From contig NZ_JACZFS010000044.1 of NCBI RefSeq assembly GCF_014904795.1, forward strand, positions 1 through 54,767: DNA of 54,767 nucleotides, written 5' to 3'. A program made the position numbers and the translations under genes. Within the stretch, counting starts at the first letter, position 1. The number at the start of each line of letters is the position of its first letter. This document shows, piece after piece, positions 16,714 to 26,206 of the stretch. The notes under the pieces were generated by a model, which was given only the letters and a program-made list of their open reading frames with translations, did not search any database and was not told the origin of the DNA. This DNA comes from Nisaea nitritireducens. GTDB taxonomy: Bacteria; Pseudomonadota; Alphaproteobacteria; Thalassobaculales; Thalassobaculaceae.

Positions 16714-16746
16714 AAAAGCGCCGCGGAATGTCACCGCGGCGCTTTT
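16714..16746. terminator. Strong bidirectional terminator
   Basis: A perfect 13-bp stem (AAAAGCGCCGCGG / CCGCGGCGCTTTT) with a 7-base loop provides a T tract on both strands. It serves the minus-strand dipeptidase gene ending at 16766 and anything transcribed rightward from 16517-16694. Confidence 0.88.
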
Positions 16747-16765
16747 CCGATTGCAGGCCGATTGG

Positions 16766-18163
16766 CTACCCGGCGAGTGTCGCAAGCCGCGCCATGATCG
16801 CGGCGTTGGAGCGGATGCCACGGTGATAGCAGACCATTTCGAACTTCTCGTTCGGGCTGTGCACCCGGTCATCCTCCAGGCCGAAACCGACCAGCAGGCT
16901 GTCCATGCCGAGCAGGTTGCGGATCGATCCGGCAGCCGGGATGGAGCCGCCGCAGCCGATCAGCACCGGTTCCGTCTCGTACTCGTCCCTGAGCCCGGCA
17001 ACAGCGGCTTTCAGATAGTCGGACTCGGTCGGCACCCGCAGCGCGGGGAAGCCGCCTTCATGGACGATATCCAGACTGTAGCCCTTCGGTAGCCGTTCGG
17101 AGACGAAGGCTTTCAGCCCGGCGATGATCTTGTCCGGGTCCTGGTCCGGGACCAGCCGGCAGGTGATCTTGGCGGATGCCTCGGAGGCGATCACGGTCTT
17201 GCCACCGGGGTCCTGATAGCCGCCGGTAATGCCGTTGACGTCGAGCGTCGGCCGGGCCCAGATCCGCTCCAGCGCGGAGAATCCCTGCTCGCCGCCCGGC
17301 ACCTCCAGTCCGACTTCCTTGAGGAAAGCCTCTTCGTCGAAACCGAGCCCGGCCCATTGTTTCAGCTCGTTGTCGCCGACGGGCAGGACATCGTCATAGA
17401 AGCCGTCGATCCTGATCCGGCCGGTCTCGTCATGAAAGTCGCCGAGGATCTTGGAGAGCAGGTTGATCGGGTTGATGACGCCGCCGCCATACATGCCTGA
17501 ATGCAGGTCCCGGCTCGGGCCCTTGATGCTGACTTCGACGGAAACGATGCCGCGCAGCATGTAGGTGATGGCGGGCTTGTCGACGGACCACATGCCGGTA
17601 TCACAGACGACACAGGCATCGGCGCTCAGCTCCTCCCTGTTGGCGGCAAGGAAGGGCTCAAGGCTTTCAGAGCCGCTTTCCTCCTCGCCCTCCAGCAGCA
17701 CGGTCACGCTGATCGGCAGGGAGCCGTGCACCTCCATCCAGGCCCGGAAGGCCTCGATGAAAGTCATCACCTGGCCTTTGTCGTCCACCGCGCCACGGGC
17801 GACGATGCGCTTGCCGCGCTCGGCCTCGACGATCACCGGATCGAACGGGTCGGAATCCCAGAGCTCGTATGGGTCGGCCGGCTGCACATCGTAATGGCCG
17901 TAATAGAGAATGTGAGGTGCGCCTTCCGGCCCCTTCATGTGGCCAACCACCATCGGATGCTTCAGGGCCGGGCGGACGGCGGCATCGAAGCCGATCTCTG
18001 TCAGCTGGCCGGCCATCCATTCGGCGGCCCGATGCACATCGGGATCGAATTTCGGGTCGGTGCTGATGCTGGGGATGCGCAGCACGTCGACAAGTCGTTC
18101 GACTGACTGGTCCAGGCCCGCATCGATGCGGGCGAGAACGGGGGCGAGAAGGTCCTTGGTCAT
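16766..18163 (-). CDS. M20-family dipeptidase
   Basis: This zinc-dependent dipeptidase or carnosinase-like peptidase has 465 residues and is cytoplasmic. Metal-site residues are visible: the YYGHYDVQP block (His90, Asp92), the bridging Asp in ARGAVDDKGQ, the catalytic pair in LLEGEEESGS, and a His near the end in EDDRVHSPNEKF. A lid/dimerisation domain is inserted from about residue 200. The frame is open to 18271, but ATG 18163 starts at the normal family N-terminus, so the 36-residue extension is dropped. It is divergent from the ICL/PEP-mutase gene with 141 bases between, and its 3' end meets the terminator at 16714-16746. Confidence 0.92.
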   Translation of the reverse strand: MTKDLLAPVLARIDAGLDQSVERLVDVLRIPSISTDPKFDPDVHRAAEWMAGQLTEIGFDAAVRPALKHPMVVGHMKGPEGAPHILYYGHYDVQPADPYELWDSDPFDPVIVEAERGKRIVARGAVDDKGQVMTFIEAFRAWMEVHGSLPISVTVLLEGEEESGSESLEPFLAANREELSADACVVCDTGMWSVDKPAITYMLRGIVSVEVSIKGPSRDLHSGMYGGGVINPINLLSKILGDFHDETGRIRIDGFYDDVLPVGDNELKQWAGLGFDEEAFLKEVGLEVPGGEQGFSALERIWARPTLDVNGITGGYQDPGGKTVIASEASAKITCRLVPDQDPDKIIAGLKAFVSERLPKGYSLDIVHEGGFPALRVPTESDYLKAAVAGLRDEYETEPVLIGCGGSIPAAGSIRNLLGMDSLLVGFGLEDDRVHSPNEKFEMVCYHRGIRSNAAIMARLATLAG

Positions 18164-18304
18164 GGGGCACCGTGTTCGAATTAGGGGCAAACCACGCAGG
18201 CTGTTTTTCCGAGAGTGGAAAGCGCGAGGATTGATTGTCTCTAGTCTGGCTGGGTATCGTCCCCGGAACAAGGGCTTGAGCCCTAGACATCTGGAGGAAG
18301 TGCC

Positions 18305-19162
18305 GTGACGCGGCTATTGGACCTGATCAAGCCGGGCAAACTGCTGATTGCCCCCGGTATTTTCGACGGTATTTCCGCGCGCATCGCCGACGAGTTCGGT
18401 TTTGAAGCGCTTTACATGACCGGATATGGCGCGGTGGGCTCCCATCTGGGACTGCCCGATGCGGGTCTGGCCAGTTACTCTGACATGGTCGGCCGGGTGA
18501 AAGTGCTGGCCGATACGGTCTCGGCACCACTCGTTGCGGATGGCGATACCGGTTATGGCGGGCTTCTGAATGTCCAGCACACGGTACGCGGCTACGAGGC
18601 GGCGGGTGCCGCCGGTATCCAGCTTGAGGACCAGGAATTTCCGAAGAAGTGCGGGCATACCCCGAACCGGAAGGTCATTCCGCTCGAGGACATGGTGCAG
18701 AAGATCAAGGTCGCTGTCGAAAGCCGGGACAATCCGGACTTCGCCATCGTCGCCCGCACCGATGCACGCACGAATTACGGACTCGACGAAGCCCTGCGCC
18801 GGGGTGAGGCTTTCGCCAAGGCGGGAGCGGATGTGCTCTTCATCGAGGCGCCGGAGACGGTGGAAGAGATGGAGAAAATCTGCGCCAGCTTCGACAAGCC
18901 GCTGCTGGTCAACGTGGTCGAGGGCGGCAAGACGCCGGTACTGAGCGCGGAAGAATATACCGACCTCGGTTATTCCATGGCGATCTATCCGGGCACCGGT
19001 TTCCTTGCCATGGGCGCCGCGCTGCGCTCCGTCTATGGGCGGCTGAAAGAGACCGGCTCCAGCAAGGGCGCCTCCCAGAAGCTGGACGATTTCGGAGCCT
19101 TCTCCCGGACCATGGGTTTCGGCGATGTCTGGGACTTCGAAAAGGCTCACGCGCAGGACTGA
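18305..19162 (+). CDS. Isocitrate lyase/PEP mutase-family enzyme
   Basis: The 285-residue TIM-barrel protein belongs to the ICL/PEP mutase superfamily, which makes or breaks C-C or C-P bonds next to a carboxylate. It shows the DGDTGYGG metal and substrate loop, the gating loop KKCGHTPNRKVI with its catalytic Cys, and ARTDART. The KKCGH loop favours a lyase (2-methylisocitrate lyase or related) or oxaloacetate hydrolase over a phosphonate mutase. The GTG start has GGAGGA before it. The gene leads a rightward set with a 2-hydroxyacid dehydrogenase and a glyoxylate aminotransferase, so a C-C lyase that releases glyoxylate or pyruvate is an attractive inference. Confidence 0.85.
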   Translation: MTRLLDLIKPGKLLIAPGIFDGISARIADEFGFEALYMTGYGAVGSHLGLPDAGLASYSDMVGRVKVLADTVSAPLVADGDTGYGGLLNVQHTVRGYEAAGAAGIQLEDQEFPKKCGHTPNRKVIPLEDMVQKIKVAVESRDNPDFAIVARTDARTNYGLDEALRRGEAFAKAGADVLFIEAPETVEEMEKICASFDKPLLVNVVEGGKTPVLSAEEYTDLGYSMAIYPGTGFLAMGAALRSVYGRLKETGSSKGASQKLDDFGAFSRTMGFGDVWDFEKAHAQD

Positions 19163-19255
19163 TACGCGGCGGCACGTTGCCGCATCGTGGAAGTCGATTT
19201 GTCATGGTGGAAAAACCCGCCAGACTTTGCGCATAGCTTTTGTCAGGAGTAAGTG

Positions 19256-22162
19256 ATGGCCGCCGTGTCGCCAAGAGATGGGGATCTGGCAGCGCGTCTT
19301 GAGCGCGCGTTGCAGGGAGAGGTGCTTTTCGACCGCTTCTCTCGCGGCCGTTATGCGACCGATGCCTCGATCTATCAGGTCGAGCCGGTCGGCGTCGTCA
19401 TCCCGAAGAACCAGGCCGACCTGATTGCGGCCATGGAGATCGCGCGGGAGAACGGCGTCTCCCTGCTGCCGCGCGGCGGCGGCACCAGCCAGTGCGGGCA
19501 GACGGTGAACGAGTCTCTCGTTCTGGACTGCTCGAAACACCTGAACAAGATCATCGAGATCGATGCCGAGAACATGCGGGCGGTGGTCGAGCCGGGCATC
19601 GCGCTCGATCATCTGAACGCGGCCCTGAAGCCTTACGGCCTGTTCTTCCCGGTGGATGTCTCGACCGCCAGCCGGGCGACCATCGGCGGCATGACGGCGA
19701 ATAATTCCTGCGGCGGCCGGTCCATCCATTACGGCATCATGGTGGACAATGTGCTCTCCATCGATGCGGTTCTGCCGACCGGTGAGCAGCTTCATTTCGG
19801 ACCGGTGCCGGGCAATCTCGGTGCCATCGAAACAGAGCCGCGCTACCGCGATCTGGTGCAGGAAATGCGCGCTATCGCCGATCGGGAAGGCGGTGAGATT
19901 GCCGCGAAATTCCCGAAGCTCATGCGCCGGGTCGGCGGCTACAATATCAACACCATCGACCCCGCAGGGCACAATATGGCGAGCTTGCTGGTCGGCTCGG
20001 AAGGAACGCTTGCGGCCTTCCGTCAGGTCGAGCTGAAGCTGCACAGGATTCCGACGCACAAGGTCATGGGGGTCTGCCATTTCCCGACCTTCTACAAGGC
20101 GATGGATGCGACCCAGCATATCGTGACGCTGAAGCCGCACGCGGTGGAACTGATCGACCGGAACATGATCGAGCTGGCCCGGGAAATTCCGATCTTCAAG
20201 CCGATGATCGAGGAATTCGTGAAGGGTGAGCCGGACTCTGTTCTGGTCGTCGAATTCGCGGGCGAAGACCATGCGGCCTGTGTCGCGCAGTTGCGCCAGC
20301 TTGAAGTGCTGATGGCGGATCTTGGCTATCCGGATGCGGTGGTGGATGCGACCGCGCCGGCCTTGCAGGCAACCATCGGCGAAGTCCGGCGTCAGGGCCT
20401 TAACATCATGATGTCGATGAAACAGGCGGGAAAGCCGGTCTCCTTCATCGAGGATTGCGCGGTGCCTCTGGAAGATCTGGCCGAGTTTACAGACCGGCTG
20501 ACCCAGGTGTTCGAAAAACACGGCACACATGGCACCTGGTATGCCCATGCGTCCGTCGGCTGTCTGCATGTTCGACCGGTGCTGAACATGCGGGAAGAAG
20601 GCGATGTGAAGCGGATGCGCGCCATCGCCGAGGAAGCCTTCGACATGGTGCGGGAATACAAGGGCTCCCATTCCGGCGAGCATGGCGACGGCATTGTCCG
20701 CTCCGAGTTCCACGAGAAGATGTTCGGCAAGCGGCTGGTCGGTGCCTTCGGCGAGGTGAAGCGCGCGTTCGATCCGGAGCGGATGATGAATCCGGGCCGC
20801 ATTGTCGACCCGCCGAAGATGGACGACCGTTCGCTGTTCCGTTTCAAGCCAGGCTATGCGCCAGCTCCGATCGACACGGCGCTGGACTGGTCCGAGTGGG
20901 GCGGCCTCTCCGGTGCGGTGGAGATGTGCAACAACAATGGCGCCTGCCGGAAACGCGACGCCGGTGTGATGTGTCCGAGCTTCCGGGCAACGAAGAATGA
21001 AAAAGACCTGACCCGCGGCCGGGCCAACACGCTGCGGCTCGCACTGTCCGGCCAGCTCGGCCCCGAGGCGCTGGTCGCGCCGGAGATGAAAGAGACCATG
21101 GATCTCTGCGTCTCCTGCAAGGGCTGTAAACGGGAATGCCCGACCGGCGTCGACATGGCGCGGATGAAGGTCGAGTTCCTGCACCACTATACGAAGAAGC
21201 ATGGTTTAAAGTTAAAGGATCGTCTCGTTTCCTACCTGCCCCGCTATGCGGAGGCGGCGTCCCGCTTCGGCTATCTGGCGAATGCGCGGGATGTCGTGCC
21301 GGGCCTGAAAGGCTTGTCCGAGGCCTTGCTCGGCTTCAGCGCCAAACGCAGCCTTCCGGTCTGGAGTGACGTGCCGTTTTCCGGCAGCGAAGCCGACGAT
21401 GTCGATCCGGACGAGAATGACGGGCGCGATGTGGTGCTGCTGAACGATACTTTCAGCACCTATTTCGAGCCGGAAAACCTGCGGGCCGCGCTGCGGGTCC
21501 TGAAGGCACTCGGCTACCGCGTCCATGTGGTCGATCCGCGTGCCAATGGTGGGCGCCATCTTTGCTGTGGACGAACTTTCCTGGCCTCCGGCCTTGTCGA
21601 CAAGGCGAAGGAAGAGGCACGGCGCATGATCGCGGCCTATCTGCCCTACGCACGGCGCGGCATTCCCGTCGTCGGGCTGGAGCCGTCCTGCCTGTTCACG
21701 CTGCGGGACGAGTTCAAGGCGATGCTGCCGGGCGCGGACACGGACCTGATCGCTGAGCATGCCCTGCTGTTCGAGGAATTCATCGCCCGGGAGCAGAAGG
21801 CAGGAAAGATCACTGCCGCCTTCAAGCCGGTTGCCGCAAAGGCGCTGGTGCATGGCCATTGCCATCAGAAGGCCTTCGCCGCCATGGGTGCGGTCGAGAC
21901 CGCGTTGCGGCTCGTGCCGGGCATGGATGTCGAAGTCATCCAGTCGAGCTGCTGCGGCATGGCCGGCGCGTTCGGCTACGAAGCGAAAAACCTGGAGGTA
22001 TCCATGGCGATGGCGGAGCGCGATCTGCTGCCTGCCGTGCGCGCCGCTGACGGGGACACAGTGCTCGTCGCCGACGGCACCTCCTGCCGCCATCAGATCA
22101 AGGACGGCGCCGCCCGCGAGGCGGTGCATGTCGCAACCATTCTGGACCGCGCGCTGGCGTGA
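19256..22162 (+). CDS. Fused FAD-linked / Fe-S 2-hydroxyacid dehydrogenase
   Basis: This 968-residue protein joins a GlcD/D-lactate dehydrogenase half to a GlpC/GlcF half. The N-terminal PCMH-type FAD domain has LLPRGGGTSQCGQTV and IGGMTANNSCGGRS. The FAD-oxidase C domain ends with SGEHGDGIVRSEFHEKMFG. Cysteines near residues 558-575 and CVSCKGCKRECP near 619-632 bind 4Fe-4S clusters. Two Cys-rich CCG-like motifs follow near 768 (HLCCGRTF) and 899 (SSCCGMAG). It should oxidise a D-2-hydroxyacid and pass electrons to the quinone pool. ATG 19256 is preferred to GTG 19253 because CAGGAG is 6 bases before it. It lies between the ICL-family and aminotransferase genes; the exact substrate is unknown. 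Confidence 0.9.
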   Translation: MAAVSPRDGDLAARLERALQGEVLFDRFSRGRYATDASIYQVEPVGVVIPKNQADLIAAMEIARENGVSLLPRGGGTSQCGQTVNESLVLDCSKHLNKIIEIDAENMRAVVEPGIALDHLNAALKPYGLFFPVDVSTASRATIGGMTANNSCGGRSIHYGIMVDNVLSIDAVLPTGEQLHFGPVPGNLGAIETEPRYRDLVQEMRAIADREGGEIAAKFPKLMRRVGGYNINTIDPAGHNMASLLVGSEGTLAAFRQVELKLHRIPTHKVMGVCHFPTFYKAMDATQHIVTLKPHAVELIDRNMIELAREIPIFKPMIEEFVKGEPDSVLVVEFAGEDHAACVAQLRQLEVLMADLGYPDAVVDATAPALQATIGEVRRQGLNIMMSMKQAGKPVSFIEDCAVPLEDLAEFTDRLTQVFEKHGTHGTWYAHASVGCLHVRPVLNMREEGDVKRMRAIAEEAFDMVREYKGSHSGEHGDGIVRSEFHEKMFGKRLVGAFGEVKRAFDPERMMNPGRIVDPPKMDDRSLFRFKPGYAPAPIDTALDWSEWGGLSGAVEMCNNNGACRKRDAGVMCPSFRATKNEKDLTRGRANTLRLALSGQLGPEALVAPEMKETMDLCVSCKGCKRECPTGVDMARMKVEFLHHYTKKHGLKLKDRLVSYLPRYAEAASRFGYLANARDVVPGLKGLSEALLGFSAKRSLPVWSDVPFSGSEADDVDPDENDGRDVVLLNDTFSTYFEPENLRAALRVLKALGYRVHVVDPRANGGRHLCCGRTFLASGLVDKAKEEARRMIAAYLPYARRGIPVVGLEPSCLFTLRDEFKAMLPGADTDLIAEHALLFEEFIAREQKAGKITAAFKPVAAKALVHGHCHQKAFAAMGAVETALRLVPGMDVEVIQSSCCGMAGAFGYEAKNLEVSMAMAERDLLPAVRAADGDTVLVADGTSCRHQIKDGAAREAVHVATILDRALA

Positions 22163-22184
22163 TCCTGCACTTAGGAGAAGACCA

Positions 22185-23354
22185 ATGACTTACAAGTCCG
22201 GACCCCATTTTCTGCAAATTCCCGGGCCAAGCCACGTCCCTGGCCGGATCTTGCGCGCCATCGGTCAGCCGACGATCGACCATCGCGGCCCGGAATTCCA
22301 GGTCCTCGCAAACGAGGTGCTGGCGAAGGTGAAGCCGATCTTCCAGACGGAATGCCCGGTCGTGATCCTGCCGTCCTCTGGCACCGGTGCCTGGGAAGCC
22401 GCACTGGTCAACACCATGAATGTCGGCGACAAGGTGCTGATGTTTGAGACCGGTCAGTTCTCCTCGCTCTGGGCAGAACTCGCGACGCGGCTTGGCCTGA
22501 ACCCGGAAGTGATCTCCGGCGATTGGCGCCATGGTGTCGACGCGGCGGCCATCGAGGCACGGCTGCTTGAAGACAAGGGGCATGAGATCAAGGCGGTCTG
22601 TGTTGTCCATAACGAGACCTCGACCGGTGTGACGTCGAAGATCCAGAAGGTGCGCAAGGCCATCGACGCGGCGAACCATCCGGCACTGTTCATGGTGGAC
22701 AGCATTTCCGGTCTCGGCTCCGCCGAATACAAGCATGACGAATGGGGCGTGGATGTCACCGTCAGCGGCTCCCAGAAGGGGTTGATGCTGCCGCCGGGCC
22801 TCGGCTTCAACGCGGTTGGTCCGAAGGCCCTGAAGGCGAGCGAGAATGCCCGCATCAACCGGTCCTACTGGGACTGGAAAAGCCAGATCGGCATGAATAA
22901 GGACGGCTGGTTTCCCTATACTCCGGCAACCAATCTGCTCTACGGCCTGAACGAGGCTTGCGACATGATGATGGAAGAGGGGCTGGAGAATGTCTTCTCC
23001 CGGCACGAGCGCTTCGCCGAGGCGACCCGCCGCGCTGTCCGGGCCTGGGGCCTTGAAGTGCTCTGTCAGTCGGCCGACGAATACAGCCCCGTCCTGACCG
23101 CCGTCGTCATGCCTGACGGCCACAATGCGGATACCTACCGGGCAACCGTGCTCGACAAGTTCGACATGTCTCTCGGCTCAGGTCTGGGCAAGGTGGCGGG
23201 AAAAGTCTTCCGCATCGGTCATCTCGGTTACTTCAACGACCTGATGCTGATGGGCACTTTGTCCGGCGTCGAGATGGGCTTCGCGGTCGCCGGTGTTCCG
23301 CACAAGAAGGGCGGCGCCCAGGCAGCAATGGAGTATCTGACCGGCAACGCCTGA
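22185..23354 (+). CDS. Serine/alanine-glyoxylate-type aminotransferase
   Basis: This class V PLP enzyme of 389 residues begins LQIPGPSHVPGRILRA, carries PSSGTGAWEAAL, HNETSTGV, the aspartate in FMVDSISGLGS and the PLP lysine in SGSQKGLMLPPG. It ends with FRIGHLGYFNDLMLMG, the C-terminal motif of serine-glyoxylate aminotransferases. It transfers an amino group from serine or alanine to glyoxylate, giving glycine. The start has AGGAG seven bases upstream and follows the dehydrogenase by 22 bases, so the two are very likely cotranscribed. Together with GlcDEF at 32-38 kb it gives a route from glycolate to glycine. Confidence 0.93.
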   Translation: MTYKSGPHFLQIPGPSHVPGRILRAIGQPTIDHRGPEFQVLANEVLAKVKPIFQTECPVVILPSSGTGAWEAALVNTMNVGDKVLMFETGQFSSLWAELATRLGLNPEVISGDWRHGVDAAAIEARLLEDKGHEIKAVCVVHNETSTGVTSKIQKVRKAIDAANHPALFMVDSISGLGSAEYKHDEWGVDVTVSGSQKGLMLPPGLGFNAVGPKALKASENARINRSYWDWKSQIGMNKDGWFPYTPATNLLYGLNEACDMMMEEGLENVFSRHERFAEATRRAVRAWGLEVLCQSADEYSPVLTAVVMPDGHNADTYRATVLDKFDMSLGSGLGKVAGKVFRIGHLGYFNDLMLMGTLSGVEMGFAVAGVPHKKGGAQAAMEYLTGNA

Positions 23355-23364
23355 CCGTTTGAAC

Positions 23365-24798
23365 TCAGGGCAGGGTCGTTACATCGAGAACACCGTCGGC
23401 GCGCATCCGCCAGTCCGGATGATCGCCGGCGACCGCCGCCGTGAAACGATGATGGTATAGCGGAAGCCACGGCGGATCCTGCCGGAGAGCCATGTAGCTC
23501 TGCCGGTGGATGTCTTCGCGTGCGTCTGGATCAACTGTACGGCGGGAGCGGTCGAGCAGTGCCTCCACCGCATCGTTCCGGTAGCCTTCCCACCAGGAAC
23601 CGCGGACCCGGCTGTCGATCTTTTCGTACAGCACGCGGAACGTGCTCATCGGACTGGAATCGAAGACGCACATGTCGTGGATTTTCTTGTCCCGGATCTG
23701 CTCCGCATAGGCCACGCGATCCTCTACCGTGTGAACAATGAGTGAAACATCGATCTGCGCCAACTGACGGGCGAGGGCATTGGTCAGGGACTGCGCTTCG
23801 TCCGGCAGTCTGGTCGGGCAGTCGACACCCAGCACAAGGCCGTCGCCATAACCGGCCTCGGCGAGCAGGGCCCGAGCTGCCTCTGGGTCGGGTATTGTGT
23901 CTGCCGGCTCCGGCGCGGCGCCGATATGGGCACTGCTGACGAAACCGCCCAGCGGTGTTCCGGCGCCGTCGAGTACATTGGCGATCAGCGCTTGCCTGTC
24001 GACAGCGAGCGTGATCGCGCGCCGGACACGGGGATCGCTGAATGGCCCCGATGCGGCGTTCAGCAAGTAGATGATCGCTGTCGGGTCGAAGTAATCGTGC
24101 TGCGTGATGCCGTCGCCAAGCTGCTCGGCGTCTGCCGGCGACAGACGGGTTGCCACCTGCGCCCGTCCAGCCACGATCGCTTCCGCCCGCGCTTCTGACA
24201 GAGGCACACAATGCCAGATCAATTGTTCTTGCGGCCGGGCACCGCCCCACCAATGGGGATTGGCTGTCATGCGAACCTCCCGACCGGGCTCGGCGCCTTC
24301 GAATTGAAAAGCTCCGCTGCCGACAGGGTGCTGCATAAAGTCTTGGCGGTCGGCGAGATGGGGCGGCAGGGCATAGCCGGAAACCAGAATATCGAGCAGA
24401 TCCGCAGTCGGCTCTGCCGTCTCTATCGTCAGGGTCAGAGGATCGGGAGCAGTGATACGGGCGCCGCAGAGATACTGACCCCAGACAGCCGGTGCGCCGA
24501 GGGTGGCGCCGATGTCAGGCCGTTGCATGCGTTCGATCGAGTACTTCATCGCCTCTGCATCCAGGGGACTGCCGTCGTGAAAGCGCAGCCCCGGCCGGAG
24601 CCGGAAAGTCCAGCGGCAGGCATCTTCAGTCAATGTCCAGCTCTCCGCCAGAGCGGGCACGAACCGTCCGTCTGGGCCACGCCGGACAAGCGCGTCGAAC
24701 AAGGCCTCCAGCAAGGCGAGAGTGTCCGAGTTATCGGTGCAGTCCTGCGGATCCACGAGCTCGATACGTGATTGCAGTATCGTTACGGTCGGCGTCAT
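23365..24798 (-). CDS. Family-5 solute-binding protein lacking a signal peptide
   Basis: The 477-residue protein has the complete fold of peptide/nickel-type ABC binding proteins (SBP_bac_5): TDNSDTLALLEALFDALV, FRLRPGLRFHDGSPLDAEAM, PVGSGAFQFE and DPRVRRAITLAVDRQALI. The start is well fixed: GAGGGAGAAAACA precedes the ATG and the fold begins at residue 5. There is therefore no signal peptide or lipobox, although such proteins normally work in the periplasm. No permease or ATPase gene of an importer is near. It may be a secondary intracellular ligand-binding protein, or its leader has been lost. It is convergent with the aminotransferase gene, 10 bases apart. Confidence 0.85.
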   Translation of the reverse strand: MTPTVTILQSRIELVDPQDCTDNSDTLALLEALFDALVRRGPDGRFVPALAESWTLTEDACRWTFRLRPGLRFHDGSPLDAEAMKYSIERMQRPDIGATLGAPAVWGQYLCGARITAPDPLTLTIETAEPTADLLDILVSGYALPPHLADRQDFMQHPVGSGAFQFEGAEPGREVRMTANPHWWGGARPQEQLIWHCVPLSEARAEAIVAGRAQVATRLSPADAEQLGDGITQHDYFDPTAIIYLLNAASGPFSDPRVRRAITLAVDRQALIANVLDGAGTPLGGFVSSAHIGAAPEPADTIPDPEAARALLAEAGYGDGLVLGVDCPTRLPDEAQSLTNALARQLAQIDVSLIVHTVEDRVAYAEQIRDKKIHDMCVFDSSPMSTFRVLYEKIDSRVRGSWWEGYRNDAVEALLDRSRRTVDPDAREDIHRQSYMALRQDPPWLPLYHHRFTAAVAGDHPDWRMRADGVLDVTTLP

Positions 24799-24880
24799 TG
24801 TTTTCTCCCTCGGCGAAGAGCATATCGCGCAGGGAAAGCGGATTTAAAGTGTGAGCGGTTCGAGCGATGAAATGCGTGGC

Positions 24881-26206
24881 TCAGCGTTCCCGAAATCCGC
24901 GGAACAGGAGTTGGGAAATCGGGCCCAGAATATAGTCGGTGGCGGTACGGGCTTCAGTGAGAAGTGCGATGTCCGCCGCCATCCCGACTTTGAGGGCGGA
25001 TACGGCAGCGGATTGACCGCTGCCGACATCGAGCCGCAGCCTCGCCTCGTAGAAAGGCTGGCCGGTTTTCGCATCTTCCAACAGATCCGCTGAAATCCGA
25101 ACGACCCGCGCATGCAGAGGCGGTCGGTCTCTCCAACGGTAGGCTCTGATACGGATTTCGGCGAGCTGTCCGCGATAGACCGCGTCGATATCTGCAGCGC
25201 GGATGCGGGCGTCGACAACCAGCTCATCCTGCCGCGGGACGATGCTCAGGATCGCTTCTCCCGGCTGAACCACACCGCCGATCGTATGGAAGGCGAGATC
25301 GACAATCTCGCCTGATGCGGGGGCGCGAATTTCCGTGTTGCGGAGCCGGTCACGGGCGCTTTTCAACTTCTGGCGTAACGTTGCGATCTCATTAGAGGTC
25401 CGGGTCAGGGATTCGGCGAGTTCCGTCTGGCTCTGGCTTCGGAAGGCCAGCAGGTTGAGCCTGGCCGCCGCCAGATTCTCCTCTGCCTGGGCGATCTTGC
25501 TCCGGAGTGTGTTCCGCTCGCCAAGTAGGGCTTCGCGGGCGCGCTTCAGGGCGAGTAGACGAGGTTTGCGCTCCAGTCCCTTGCTCAGCAATGTGGAAAC
25601 ATCCGCAGCTTCCTCCTCGATCATCGGGAGCTGCCTGTTCGTGGATTGAACTTGCGCCTCAAGGGAGCGAACCTCTTCCTCTATTTCTGCAATCCGGCGG
25701 GCCAGCACCAGCTCCTTGCCTTTCTGTTCCTCTCGTGCGGCGGAGAACAATGTTTGCTCGATTTCCATCACCCGTTGGGCATCCGGGTCGGTTGCGTTCT
25801 CGGTCAGAGCTGCCGGCCAATCCGGCTCGTCCGCGCCGCGCAGGGCCGCCGACAGCCGCGCCTCGCGGCCGCGCGCCTGCATCAGCTGGTTGCGTGTTAT
25901 GTCATGCTCGGCCCAGGCCTCTGCCGGATCGAAGCGGAGCAGTGGTTGCCCGACGGTAACGCTGTCTCCTTCCGAAATCAGAAGCCGCAATATCCGTCCG
26001 CCGTCCCGGCTCTGAACCGTTTTTTTGTAGGATTGAACGAGCACGCGGCCTTCGGCCAGCACGGCAGCATTGATTGGAACGAGCCAGCTCCAGAGCATTG
26101 CTCCGATAACGAAGAGTGAAACCGCGGAGAGGGCAGCCAGGACAATGAAACCGATGCGGGGACCGGCGTCGAACTTTCCGGTTCGACAATCTGTGAGCGT
26201 GCTCAT
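24881..26206 (-). CDS. HlyD-family type I secretion adaptor
   Basis: The 441-residue periplasmic adaptor links an inner membrane ABC exporter to an outer membrane TolC channel. It has a short cytoplasmic lead, one transmembrane segment at about residues 17-41, a lipoyl/barrel-sandwich half motif (YKKTVQSRDGGRILRLLISEGDSV), a long coiled-coil hairpin from about 90 to 280, then a second lipoyl half (RAPASGEIVDLAFHTIGGVVQPGE) and the beta-barrel domain. Length and order are normal. Its start overlaps the end of the ATPase gene by 4 bases. That ATPase is truncated, so the adaptor may be without a working partner unless one is encoded elsewhere. Confidence 0.92.
   Translation of the reverse strand: MSTLTDCRTGKFDAGPRIGFIVLAALSAVSLFVIGAMLWSWLVPINAAVLAEGRVLVQSYKKTVQSRDGGRILRLLISEGDSVTVGQPLLRFDPAEAWAEHDITRNQLMQARGREARLSAALRGADEPDWPAALTENATDPDAQRVMEIEQTLFSAAREEQKGKELVLARRIAEIEEEVRSLEAQVQSTNRQLPMIEEEAADVSTLLSKGLERKPRLLALKRAREALLGERNTLRSKIAQAEENLAAARLNLLAFRSQSQTELAESLTRTSNEIATLRQKLKSARDRLRNTEIRAPASGEIVDLAFHTIGGVVQPGEAILSIVPRQDELVVDARIRAADIDAVYRGQLAEIRIRAYRWRDRPPLHARVVRISADLLEDAKTGQPFYEARLRLDVGSGQSAAVSALKVGMAADIALLTEARTATDYILGPISQLLFRGFRER

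Noticed and set aside
19202-21202. A 666-codon minus-strand frame
   Set aside because: It is antisense to the FAD/Fe-S dehydrogenase, whose motifs are unambiguous.
21759-22184. N-terminal extension of the aminotransferase frame
   Set aside because: It overlaps the dehydrogenase in another frame. The ATG at 22185 has a ribosome binding site and begins the conserved fold.
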